Shown piece by piece: positions 1 to 7,194 of a stretch of 7,290 bases of DNA. The notes beneath the pieces were generated by a model, which saw only the letters and a list, made by a program, of their open reading frames with translations, was not told where the DNA came from and ran no database searches. Position 1 is the stretch's first letter; each line of letters starts with the position of its first letter. Source of the DNA: Candidatus Sulfopaludibacter sp. SbA3 (lineage in GTDB: Bacteria > Acidobacteriota > Terriglobia > Bryobacterales > Bryobacteraceae). The position numbers were made by a program, and so were the translations under genes. The DNA lies in assembly GCA_900290315.1 (NCBI GenBank), contig OKRF01000343.1, forward strand, positions 599-7,888, written 5' to 3'.

Positions 1-595
1 GCCCAAAGAAGCCACGAAAGCTTACCAAAACGGCTTGCAGGCTCTACTGAAGAACAAACCAGGCGATGCCGCCAAGGACTTTGAAAAGGCGGTGGCCCTC
101 TACCCCAGGTTCGCCGACGCGTGGGTGAGCCTTGGTAAACTGCGTCTGGAGCAGCAATCGATTGAGCCGGCCCGCGCCGCTCTGAAGAAGGCTATGGAAT
201 GCGATCCCAAGCTGGTGGCGCCGTACCTGGAACTGGGCCTGCTCGCCGCGAAAGATGCGAAATGGCAGGAGTCCGGGAAGTATCTGGATCGCGCTCTGGC
301 GTTGGACCCGGTTGATTTTCCGCAGGCGTGGTACGCGAATGCGGTGGCGAACTATAACATTAAGAATTACGAAGCGGCGGAAAAAAGCGCGCGCGCGGCC
401 GTGAAACTTGACCCGAGGCACGTCAACCCGCGATCCGACTATCTACTGGGACTCGTGCTCGCCGAGAAGGAGGATTACGCGGGGGCTGCCGCGGAGCTGG
501 AGTTATTTGTGAAACTCGCGCCGAATGCACCGGACCTGACGCAGGTTAAGGATCAGCTTGGACAGATTGAGAAGCTGATTGGGGCGGCCAAATAG
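1..595 (+). CDS. TPR-repeat protein, 3' part (5' end outside window)
   Basis: The frame is open from base 2 up to the TAG at 593-595, so this is the C-terminal ~197 residues of a longer protein. A TTG at 35 could serve as a start, but the first TPR helix (PKEATKAYQNGLQALLK) begins upstream of it, so I treat the gene as truncated by the window edge. It holds about five TPR units with the usual signature, for example ADAWVSLGKLRLEQ, APYLELGLLAAKD, QAWYANAVANYNIKNYEAA and SDYLLGLVLAEKEDYAGAA, each closed by an A..LDP-type turn. TPRs are helical protein-interaction scaffolds and no enzymatic motif is visible. Acidobacterial TPR proteins of this kind often have an N-terminal carboxypeptidase-regulatory-like beta domain and export signal, but that part is not in view. 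It is the first visible gene of the + strand cluster, 12 nt ahead of the next. The TPR assignment is firm; the partner is unknown. Confidence 0.9.
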   Translation, partial: PKEATKAYQNGLQALLKNKPGDAAKDFEKAVALYPRFADAWVSLGKLRLEQQSIEPARAALKKAMECDPKLVAPYLELGLLAAKDAKWQESGKYLDRALALDPVDFPQAWYANAVANYNIKNYEAAEKSARAAVKLDPRHVNPRSDYLLGLVLAEKEDYAGAAAELELFVKLAPNAPDLTQVKDQLGQIEKLIGAAK

Positions 596-607
596 GCCGT
601 TCGGTAT

Positions 608-1780
608 ATGCGCTTCGCTCACTGGAAGGCCCGAAGTCCACAGGAAATCTCACAGGCGATTGCCCTGAGCCGGCGGCGTTTTCTGCGCGCGGCGACCGGC
701 GCCGGGACGGCCGCGGCATTCTTCGGACCAGCCGCTCTGCACGGCATGCCGGTGCCGAAGAATCGTAAGGCCGTGGTGGTGACATTCGGCGGGGGCGCGC
801 GCGATGACGAAACGTTTATGCCCGATGGACAGGAGAACATCCCGCATCTGCTGCACGAACTGATGCCGCAAGCCACTTTCCTGACGAACGTGGTCAACCA
901 GGGCATCCTCGGCCATTACGTAGCGACAGCCAGCATTGTCACCGGCGTCTATGAGACCTTCAACAACTTCGCCGCCGTTTCACCGAACAACCCAACCGTC
1001 TTCGAGTACTACCGGAAGGACCTAAAGCGTCCCGCGACAGACGCCTGGGTGGTGGCGCCCAGCAATGGATTCGCGCGTATCGGAGAGAGCGGCCACAGGC
1101 TGTACGGCCGCGGGCTAGGGGCCGGCGTCATCCTTCCGAAGCGTCTGCTGGCCGCCGCGCTTTCGTCCGCAAGCGATGGTGCCCGCTATCAACATCTGCT
1201 TCGCGACAACTACGAGACGCCGCTCTACGCGCCTTCGCTGGCCGGCGGCCAGATCGAACTGGACCAGATGGCCGAAGTGCTTAAGGTCTCCGTTGACGAT
1301 TTCGCCGGCCACGCGCGCAATCTGGCCAGCCCCGACGAACTCTCGGTGTATATCGCAAAGCAGCTCATGCGGCAACTCTCGCCGAGCCTACTCTGGATCA
1401 CGCTGCACGACATCGACATCGCCCACTCCGGCACTTTTTCTCTCTACCTGGACGGCATCAAACGCTCCGACCGCCTGTGCGCCGAACTGTGGCAGGCCAT
1501 CCAGAAGGATCCCGAATACGCCAACAAAACCACCATGTTCATCCTGCCGGATTTCGGCCGCGACTCCGACATCGATTCCGGCGGGAACGGATTTCAGCAC
1601 CATCGCACCGGCGATCCCATTTCGCGCACCACGTGGATGATGGTTCTCGGTCCGGAGGTGAAACAGAACGTGGTGGCCGATCGTCGAGTGGAATCCACCG
1701 ACCTCATCCCCACGCTGGGCGCGTATTTCGGATTCGACTCACGCTTCTCCACGGGTAAACCCATCGCAGAGGTGGCCTGA
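608..1780 (+). CDS. Tat-exported alkaline-phosphatase-superfamily (DUF1501/sulfatase-like) protein
   Basis: 390 residues. A twin-arginine signal SRRRFLRAATGAG at residues 21-33 is followed by an Ala-rich hydrophobic stretch to about 46, so the protein should be exported folded, probably with bound metal. After it comes a first beta strand (AVVVTFGGG, 55-63) with Asp66/Asp67 and a segment GHYVATASIVTG (102-113) at the place where this superfamily carries its nucleophile. The C-terminal half has the clearest metal-ligand pattern: HDIDIAHSG (267-275, ligands Asp268, Asp270, His273), PDFGRD (314-319, like the EFGR or SDHG motifs of DUF1501 proteins and sulfatases) and FQHHRTGD (329-336, His331/His332). 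These imply a metal-dependent phospho- or sulfo-hydrolase fold. The nucleophile is not certain and the substrate is unknown. No good Shine-Dalgarno precedes the ATG; the 20-residue n-region makes this start plausible, and no other start lies between the previous stop and the signal. The next gene follows after 3 nt. Confidence 0.85.
   Translation: MRFAHWKARSPQEISQAIALSRRRFLRAATGAGTAAAFFGPAALHGMPVPKNRKAVVVTFGGGARDDETFMPDGQENIPHLLHELMPQATFLTNVVNQGILGHYVATASIVTGVYETFNNFAAVSPNNPTVFEYYRKDLKRPATDAWVVAPSNGFARIGESGHRLYGRGLGAGVILPKRLLAAALSSASDGARYQHLLRDNYETPLYAPSLAGGQIELDQMAEVLKVSVDDFAGHARNLASPDELSVYIAKQLMRQLSPSLLWITLHDIDIAHSGTFSLYLDGIKRSDRLCAELWQAIQKDPEYANKTTMFILPDFGRDSDIDSGGNGFQHHRTGDPISRTTWMMVLGPEVKQNVVADRRVESTDLIPTLGAYFGFDSRFSTGKPIAEVA
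1768..1775 (+). promoter_or_regulatory. ribosome binding site for the unknown gene at 1784
   Basis: AGAGGTGG lies 8 nt ahead of the ATG at 1784 and overlaps the last codons of the preceding gene. It supports the 1784 start and tight co-translation with the phosphatase-fold gene. Confidence 0.55.
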
Positions 1781-1783
1781 GCC

Positions 1784-2659
1784 ATGCTCCCGAATCAATT
1801 GACGCCAGCTAGTTTCGCCGGATATCCGCCGCAAGCGCGTCAACTGGCAACCAAGCAGATCGCGCTGCTGCAGCGTTTTCCGCTAGCGTTCCTTCCGCTG
1901 TTGCTGCGCGAACTGATCGTCTATGACTGGAAATTCCCGTCCGAGCGCGCGGACCTGGGCCGCCAGTTCACGTATCTGCAAGCCCTGCCTGCCAGTGCGC
2001 TGCAAGCAGCTATGGCCGCCTTCGCGCAACTCAGGCTGCCGCGCGAACTGGAACAGACCGATTGGGTGAACGCGCCGGCCATTTTCTCCGAGCAGCTCTC
2101 GGCGCACCTTTGGACCACGCACCAGATCGAAATCTTCCGCGCCGCGGCGGTGGATTACGTGCGGAAGGTCACGGCGTCGGCTCCCGATCCGGCGCTCCCC
2201 ACGCATCGCCTGGGCATCGCAATCATCGGGCAGGGAGTGGCGAGGAACGACTACCGCCTGTTTCGAAAGCTCCGGCCGCAGGGTATGTACTTCCCGCAGG
2301 TCAAACATACCGGGGGTGTGCAGGCACTGCTGGCTGCCGCCGCCGCCCGGGCAAAAGCGCATTCGGTTCCGTACGGCCACTGGTATATCGATGGCGGCGC
2401 CGCGCTCGCCGTCCCGGAAAGCGTGACGCGCATCTCGTACCAGGCACTCTCCGCGCCGCGGGCGGCCATCCAGAGCCGCATGCAGAAAACGTACGAGGCA
2501 GCGGTCTTCGACCCGGAGGCGTTCCGCACCATGCTGGCGCGGATGAAGCCCGAAGATGCCGGTCTCGATGCGGGCGCGGATGAGGTGCTCAACCGGTTTC
2601 AACTCAGCCTGCTGACGGAAGGGTCGGGCACCCAGGTCTTCGCCGCGCCCAGCCCCTGA
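1784..2659 (+). CDS. unknown protein, probably the N-terminal part of a frameshifted gene
   Basis: 291 residues, with a good Shine-Dalgarno and only 3 nt after the phosphatase-fold gene, so the two are surely co-transcribed. I do not recognise a named family. No signal peptide or membrane segment is seen, so it is probably cytoplasmic. The first ~125 residues are mostly helical (for example QARQLATKQIALLQRF, 17-32). The second half contains LGIAIIGQGV (143-152), then LFRKLRPQGMYF (159-170), a distinctive YGHWYIDGG (197-205), and a closing helical stretch ending GSGTQVF (280-286). The last residues (AAPSP) look unlike the rest. The adjacent frame immediately carries on with well-formed coding sequence (2641-2949), so the natural protein was probably about 390-400 residues. 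A partner or maturation role for the exported phosphatase-fold protein is suggested only by adjacency. Confidence 0.7.
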   Translation: MLPNQLTPASFAGYPPQARQLATKQIALLQRFPLAFLPLLLRELIVYDWKFPSERADLGRQFTYLQALPASALQAAMAAFAQLRLPRELEQTDWVNAPAIFSEQLSAHLWTTHQIEIFRAAAVDYVRKVTASAPDPALPTHRLGIAIIGQGVARNDYRLFRKLRPQGMYFPQVKHTGGVQALLAAAAARAKAHSVPYGHWYIDGGAALAVPESVTRISYQALSAPRAAIQSRMQKTYEAAVFDPEAFRTMLARMKPEDAGLDAGADEVLNRFQLSLLTEGSGTQVFAAPSP

Positions 2660-2664
2660 CACTG
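2636..2664 (+). other. probable frameshift/deletion junction
   Basis: In the frame of the upstream gene this reads VFAAPSP and then TGA at 2657. In the -1 frame it reads RRAQPLTL from 2641 and stays open to 2949. The change of frame fits loss of a number of bases equal to 1 mod 3 somewhere around GTCTT|CGCCGC (2636-2646). No slippery heptamer of the X XXY YYZ type is present, so programmed frameshifting is less likely than mutation or sequence error. Confidence 0.5.
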
Positions 2665-2949
2665 GTGACTCGCTTCGCGCCGCGGCAGCGCGAGCAGCAA
2701 ATGAACGAACTTCTGGCGGAACGGCAACGCCCGCCGGAACTCGATCCTGCGGGGTCGCTGATCGATGCCGATATGGGCGCGTACTATGGCTGGCTCAATC
2801 AGCAGCGTCTGGCGGGGGAAGAGAAGTCGGCATTCCTGGCGTGGTTTGAGGATCACGGCGAAGCGGTGGCCATCGCACCGGGGATGGAGCGGGGAAAACA
2901 GTCGGACAGTCCGATCGAACTGGCGGAGTTGATCGCGCGGATTGCGTGA
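2665..2949 (+). CDS. unknown protein, probably the detached C-terminal part of the gene at 1784
   Basis: If translated on its own it would start at GTG 2665 (94 residues) or ATG 2701 (82 residues). Neither has a Shine-Dalgarno, and the coding-like sequence begins upstream of both at about 2641 (RRAQPLTLVTRF). That argues that it is the tail of the preceding gene moved into the -1 frame. The piece is soluble and acidic, with a patterned core: PELDPAGSLIDADMG, then AYYGWLNQQRL, then AFLAWFEDHGEAVAIAPG. It has no signal, no membrane segment and no motif I can name. Separate expression by termination-reinitiation remains possible, because the TGA at 2657-2659 is only 5 nt before the GTG. It is followed by 34 nt without recognisable signals before the next TPR gene. 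Confidence 0.55.
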   Translation: MTRFAPRQREQQMNELLAERQRPPELDPAGSLIDADMGAYYGWLNQQRLAGEEKSAFLAWFEDHGEAVAIAPGMERGKQSDSPIELAELIARIA

Positions 2950-2983
2950 GCGGCGGGTGCGGGGATAAGATGAGACCGAATCT

Positions 2984-3985
2984 GTGCTTCTCGCATTGGT
3001 ATTGCTTCTCGCGGCTTCTACTACGTTGGAGGACTCCTTGCGAGCGGGTTTGATCGCTCTGCAGCGCGGCGACCTGGCGGCGGCGGAAAGCAATCTGGCA
3101 GCGGCGAACAAGCTCGCGCCGCGCGATGGCCGCGTCTGGGTCGCTCTTTCCCAGACGTATTGGCGATTGCACAGGAACGGCGATGCTGAAGATGCCGCGG
3201 GCAAAGCGGCGGCATTCGCGCCGGAGGATGCCGTGGTACTGCAGAGCCTTGCGATCTATTATTCGGAGACGAATCAGACCCTGAAAGCCGCGCAGGCGCA
3301 GGCGAAGTACTCCGCCAAGGCGCCGGAGAATCGCGCGGCGCGCGAACGCGCCGGCGCGCTATATTTCGAAGCTGGCCGGCCGCTTCTGGAACAACAGAAG
3401 TTCGCCGAAGCACTGGCGATTTTCAAGGAAGGCTCGGTGCGGTTGCCCGGGGACGCTCAACTGGAACTGGCATTGGGGGTGGCCTATTACGGGCTGCGGC
3501 GATTCGACGAGGCTGCGGATGCCTTTCTGCGCACCATCGGAATTGCGCCGGAGACGGAACAGCCGTACGGCTTCCTGGGCAGGATTCTGGACCAGATTCC
3601 GAGCCGTCTCCCGCAGGTGACGCAGCGGTTTGCCGAATATGAAACGACGCATCCCGCCAGCGCGGCGGCTTACCTGCTACATGCTAAAGCCCTGGACGCG
3701 CAGTCGCTCGACGTGGAGAAGGCGCTGCACCTGCTCGAAAAATCGATCGCGATCGACGCTGGCGATGCATCGGCGCACTTTGAAATGGGGACGGTGTTGG
3801 ACCGGCTGCAACGGTTCGCGGATGCCGCCGCGGAATTCGCGCGGGCGTCGGAACTCGCGCCGTCGGACGCTTCCGCGCATTACCGTTTGGCGCGTGATTA
3901 CGATCGTATCGGCAAGCACGCAGCCGCACAGGCGGAGCGGGAAAAACATGCGCAACTGGTGAAGGCGCAGGAAGCGATTCGATGA
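2984..3985 (+). CDS. exported TPR-repeat protein
   Basis: 333 residues starting at GTG. The frame is closed by TAA at 2966, so no longer N-terminus is available. The first 12 residues (MLLALVLLLAAS) form a hydrophobic segment that looks like a Sec signal peptide, but it has no positive residue ahead of it and no lipobox cysteine. The rest is almost entirely TPR: units at roughly 15-48, 49-82, 83-115, 122-157, 158-191, 192-225 (weak), 226-261, 262-295 and 296-329. The best are ELALGVAYYGLRRFDEAADAF and AHFEMGTVLDRLQRFADAA. No catalytic motif is present. Its stop overlaps the start of the 1070-residue gene by ATGA, so the two are translationally coupled, and a role as partner or assembly scaffold for that protein is a reasonable inference. 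Only a weak GAG precedes the GTG as a ribosome site. Confidence 0.85.
   Translation: MLLALVLLLAASTTLEDSLRAGLIALQRGDLAAAESNLAAANKLAPRDGRVWVALSQTYWRLHRNGDAEDAAGKAAAFAPEDAVVLQSLAIYYSETNQTLKAAQAQAKYSAKAPENRAARERAGALYFEAGRPLLEQQKFAEALAIFKEGSVRLPGDAQLELALGVAYYGLRRFDEAADAFLRTIGIAPETEQPYGFLGRILDQIPSRLPQVTQRFAEYETTHPASAAAYLLHAKALDAQSLDVEKALHLLEKSIAIDAGDASAHFEMGTVLDRLQRFADAAAEFARASELAPSDASAHYRLARDYDRIGKHAAAQAEREKHAQLVKAQEAIR
3969..3974 (+). promoter_or_regulatory. ribosome binding site for the 1070-residue gene
   Basis: AGGAAG sits 7 nt ahead of the ATG at 3982, inside the end of the TPR gene. It supports the ATGA-overlap start, which also places the twin-arginine motif at residues 3-4. Confidence 0.6.
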
Positions 3986-6900
3986 CGCGGCGTGAGTTTA
4001 TGGCGGCGGTGAGCGCTGCCGGGTTGCTGCCATCGAAGGGCTCCGCCGCCACGCCATTCCCGGTGCATTACGCCCAGCCGAATCCCTACGACGCGGTGCT
4101 GCGCTATGTCGATCCCGGCAGCGACGAGTTTCCAGGGGAAAAGGACGCGATAGAACTGGAGGCACGCCTGGAGCGAGTTTTCGCCGGCACGGAATCGGCG
4201 CCTCCCGGACTCGCCGCATGGATGACGCGCCGCGGTGAGGTGCGCGCCGCGCGGTTCTATGCCCTCTCCGCGGACCACGTGCGTTACGAAATCAAGACGG
4301 ACTCGGAGTATCACACCGGGGTTTGGCAATTGCCGGATTTCCAGGTGGTGAGCGGCCGCTCCGTGGCATCGCCGAAGCCGTACTTTCGGGACGTGACTGG
4401 TCATGTGTTTGGCGGCGTGGGGTCGTTCCGCGAACAGCTCATTCCGGGAAATCCGTATTGGCGGGCGCGGCTGGATTCGGCATGCGGCATCGATGTTTAC
4501 GGCAATCAGGGTATCGCGGTTGCGGACATCGACAACGATGGCGCGGACGAGATCTATGTATGCCAGCCGGGCGGCCTGCCGAATCGGCTGTACAGGATTC
4601 GCGCCGACGGAACCGCCGAGGATATTACGGAGCGCTCGGGGTTGGGCGTGCTGGACGAAACTACGTGTGCCTTGTTTGCCGACTTCGGCAACTCGGGGCG
4701 CCAGGATGCTGTGGTGCTGCGCTCTTCGGGTCCGCTGTTCTTTATGAATCGCGGCGACGGCACGTTCGTGGAGCAGCGCGACGCCTTCGCCTTCAAAACC
4801 ACGCCGCAGGGTTCGTTCACGGGAATGGCAGCGGCGGATTACGATCGCGATGGCCGCCTGGATCTGTATCTCTGCTGCTACATCTACTTTCAGAGCGAGG
4901 ACCAGTTTCAATACCCCGCGCCGTACCAGGACGCGCGCAACGGCCCGCCCAATTTCCTCTTCCGGAATGCCGGCACGCCGGGCGGTTTGCGGTTCGAAGA
5001 CGTAACTGCCGAAACCGGCATGAACGAGAACAACGACCGGTTCAGCTTCGCGCCCGCATGGTGCGATTTCGATGGCGACGGCTGGCCCGATCTGTACGTG
5101 GCAAACGATTTCGGCCGCGGCAACCTGTATCGCAATCGCGGAGGCCAGTTCCACGATGAGGCCGCGAAGGCCGGGTTGGCCGGCGCGGGTCCCGGCATGA
5201 GCGCCGCGTGGTTCGATTGCAACGGGGACGGACTGCCCGACCTTTACGTCTCGGACATGTGGACCGCGGCGGGGCAGCGCGTGGTTCGCGACCCGGCGTT
5301 CCAGCCGGCAGCGCAAGACACGGAAGCGTTCCGTCGTCACACCAAAGGCAACTGCCTGTATCGCAACCAGGGGGACGGCACCTTCGAGGAGACGAGCGCT
5401 CTCGAAGGAGTCGAGATGGGCCGCTGGGCATGGAGTTCCGGGGGATTCGATTGGGACATGGATGGCGCGCCCGAGATTCTGATCGGCGCCGGCATGGTGA
5501 CCAATCCCTCGCGCAACGACTTGAACAGTTTTTTCTGGCGGCAGGTGGTGGCGAAGAGTCCGGAGAAGCAGCGGGCGGCGGCCGATTACGAGAACGGATG
5601 GAGCGCGCTAAATCAACTCATTCGCGAGGACTATAGCTGGAATGGCCGCGAACCGAACGTCTTCTACGCAAAGCAGAATGGCTCGTATGTGGATGCTTCC
5701 GGGGTGAGTGGGCTCGATTTCGCTGACGACACGCGTGCCTTCGCGGTCACCGACTTCGACGGCGACGGTATTCCGGATCTGGTGCTGAAAAACCGGCTGG
5801 GTCCGCAGATCCGCGCCATGCAGAACGATTGCGCGGGCGTGCGGCCGGCTATCGCAATCTCTTTGCGCGGCACGAAGTCGAACCGCGATGCCATTGGCGC
5901 GCGGGTCGAGGTGAATGGCCAGGCGCAGTTTCTGAGCGCGGGCAGCGGATTTCTGTCGCAGCATTCCAAGAAGCTGCATTTCGGGCTGGCGGGACAGGCC
6001 ACGGCTCACGTGAGGATCACGTGGCCTTCGGGCGCGACGCAGGAGATGAGGGGCCTGGAACCGGGCTACGTTTACAGCATCGTGGAAGGTGCAGGCGAGC
6101 AGGCGCGCTTGCCGTTTCGCGCGCGGAGGTTGCTGCCCGCGTCCTCGCTGCGCGGGAAAAACGACCCGGAGTTTGGCAATAGCTGGCTTTTGGAACCGGG
6201 GCCCACGCCGGACCGCCGGACCGCGGCAGGCGCGGCCGGATTTGTGGTGCTGTATGCCGGCGAGCATCCGAAAATGCCGGTGGGCCTGCCGGTCATTACG
6301 GTCGATGTGAAGAGCGAGAAGGACGAAGTGGCGGCTTCGTATTCGCTGTTCCGGCGATATCTTTTCGAATATCGCAAGGAGCTTTCGTTGCCCCTGGTGC
6401 TGCTGGTGGATGGGGAAAGCAGGGCTCGCAAGGTCTACGCGGACATTCCGCCTGCGGACGAAATGCGCGGCGACCTGGCGCGGATGGGACAGAGTGGAGC
6501 GCTGGCGCTTCCTTTCGCGGGTAAACACTATCGAACTCCGCGGCGAAACTATTTCAAGCTCGGCGCGGCCTTTTACTGGGCGGGATATCCCGAGCGCGCG
6601 CTGCCTTATCTTGCCGAAACGTTGCGCGTGCGTCCGGACAATTGGAAGGCCTTGCAGGCAATGGCCCGCATTCAATTGGGACTCGGCCGGAACCGGGACG
6701 CGCTGGCCTCGTTCCAGAGAGCGATCGACCTCAAGAAGGACTATCCGCCGGCGTTTGTCGGGGCGGGTGAAGCTTACGCCAGGCAGGACGACCAGGCGAA
6801 TGCGCAGCGCATGTTCCAGCGCGCCCTGGAACTGGATGCGAAATGCGCCGATGCGATGAATCAACTGGGATTGCTGGCGGCGGGTGCGAGCGATCTGGCG

Positions 6901-7194
6901 GGCGCGCGGCGTTGGTTCCAGCAGGCCATTGAAGCGCAGAAGGATCACCCCGGCGCGATCAACAACCTGGGCGTGCTTTACGCGAAAATGGGTCAGCCCG
7001 AGGATGCCATTGCCGCTTTCCGTTACGGCATCAAAACGAATCCGGATGACGCAGAACTGTATCTGAACCTGGGCCGGATTTACGTTATGATGGGCGAACG
7101 GGAGAAGGCTCGCGCCGTGCTGGACGAATTGCTGGAGCGAAAGCCGGGAAACGCCACCGCGGCGAAAGCGCTGGCGGAACTGGGGGCCAGATGA
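3982..7194 (+). CDS. exported FG-GAP/VCBS–ASPIC/UnbV protein (CRTAC1-type) with thioredoxin-like and TPR C-terminus
   Basis: 1070 residues. The N-terminus TRREFMAAVSAAG is a Tat-like signal ending about residue 23. Residues ~30-170 match nothing I know. FG-GAP/VCBS calcium-loop repeats follow: DIDNDG 182, a degenerate DFGNSG 234, DYDRDG 286, DFDGDG 362, DCNGDG 412, DWDMDG 490 and DFDGDG 591, many followed by PDLYV-type strands. This is the pattern of a calcium-binding beta-propeller. An ASPIC/UnbV domain spans ~622-702 (DAIGARVEVNG; SGFLSQHSKKLHFGLAG; ITWPSGATQ). Residues ~733-845 have thioredoxin/redoxin-like strands (FVVLYAGEHP 754-763, VITVDV 771-776, LPLVLLVDG, RARKVY to 819) but no cysteine. 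Six contiguous 34-residue TPRs fill 854-1057. The protein probably acts outside the cytoplasm as a binding or assembly protein, and its ligand is unknown. It is coupled by ATGA overlaps to the genes on both sides. CRTAC1 names the vertebrate cartilage homologue and does not indicate function here. Confidence 0.9.
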   Translation: MTRREFMAAVSAAGLLPSKGSAATPFPVHYAQPNPYDAVLRYVDPGSDEFPGEKDAIELEARLERVFAGTESAPPGLAAWMTRRGEVRAARFYALSADHVRYEIKTDSEYHTGVWQLPDFQVVSGRSVASPKPYFRDVTGHVFGGVGSFREQLIPGNPYWRARLDSACGIDVYGNQGIAVADIDNDGADEIYVCQPGGLPNRLYRIRADGTAEDITERSGLGVLDETTCALFADFGNSGRQDAVVLRSSGPLFFMNRGDGTFVEQRDAFAFKTTPQGSFTGMAAADYDRDGRLDLYLCCYIYFQSEDQFQYPAPYQDARNGPPNFLFRNAGTPGGLRFEDVTAETGMNENNDRFSFAPAWCDFDGDGWPDLYVANDFGRGNLYRNRGGQFHDEAAKAGLAGAGPGMSAAWFDCNGDGLPDLYVSDMWTAAGQRVVRDPAFQPAAQDTEAFRRHTKGNCLYRNQGDGTFEETSALEGVEMGRWAWSSGGFDWDMDGAPEILIGAGMVTNPSRNDLNSFFWRQVVAKSPEKQRAAADYENGWSALNQLIREDYSWNGREPNVFYAKQNGSYVDASGVSGLDFADDTRAFAVTDFDGDGIPDLVLKNRLGPQIRAMQNDCAGVRPAIAISLRGTKSNRDAIGARVEVNGQAQFLSAGSGFLSQHSKKLHFGLAGQATAHVRITWPSGATQEMRGLEPGYVYSIVEGAGEQARLPFRARRLLPASSLRGKNDPEFGNSWLLEPGPTPDRRTAAGAAGFVVLYAGEHPKMPVGLPVITVDVKSEKDEVAASYSLFRRYLFEYRKELSLPLVLLVDGESRARKVYADIPPADEMRGDLARMGQSGALALPFAGKHYRTPRRNYFKLGAAFYWAGYPERALPYLAETLRVRPDNWKALQAMARIQLGLGRNRDALASFQRAIDLKKDYPPAFVGAGEAYARQDDQANAQRMFQRALELDAKCADAMNQLGLLAAGASDLAGARRWFQQAIEAQKDHPGAINNLGVLYAKMGQPEDAIAAFRYGIKTNPDDAELYLNLGRIYVMMGEREKARAVLDELLERKPGNATAAKALAELGAR

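Noticed and set aside
593..610. TAG of the first TPR gene and ATG of the next are in the same frame with four sense codons between, hinting at readthrough fusion
   Set aside because: The downstream protein has its own Tat signal, which would be buried in a fusion, and the TPR protein ends naturally.
1883..2662. 259-codon minus-strand frame opposite the unknown gene
   Set aside because: The + strand frame has a ribosome site and close operon spacing, while the minus frame is Arg-rich with no motif.
2950..2983. Possible promoter or terminator in the only noticeable intergenic gap
   Set aside because: The gap is 34 nt with no inverted repeat, T-run or convincing -35/-10 pair.
2970..2983. ATG at 2970 as the start of the downstream TPR gene
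   Set aside because: It is in a different frame from the TPR coding sequence; the in-frame TAA at 2966 and the GTG at 2984 fix the start.
3743..3756. Perfect 14-bp palindrome TCGATCGCGATCGA
   Set aside because: It encodes the common TPR helix residues SIAID; it is a single copy inside a coding region, so it is best seen as a coincidence of GC-rich codons.
5065..5250. Near-repeat DNA around the Asp-rich loops at 5065 and 5215
   Set aside because: The similarity is explained by the protein-level FG-GAP repeats (DFDGDGWPDLY and DCNGDGLPDLY), not by a DNA repeat element.
3898..5340. 480-codon open frame on the minus strand opposite the large gene
   Set aside because: It is Arg/Ala/His-rich, has no recognisable motif, and lies opposite a gene with clear FG-GAP repeats. 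Long antisense frames are common in high-GC coding DNA.
5608..6948. 446-codon open frame on the minus strand
   Set aside because: Same reason: it mirrors the ASPIC/UnbV and TPR coding region, and its composition is typical of a shadow frame.
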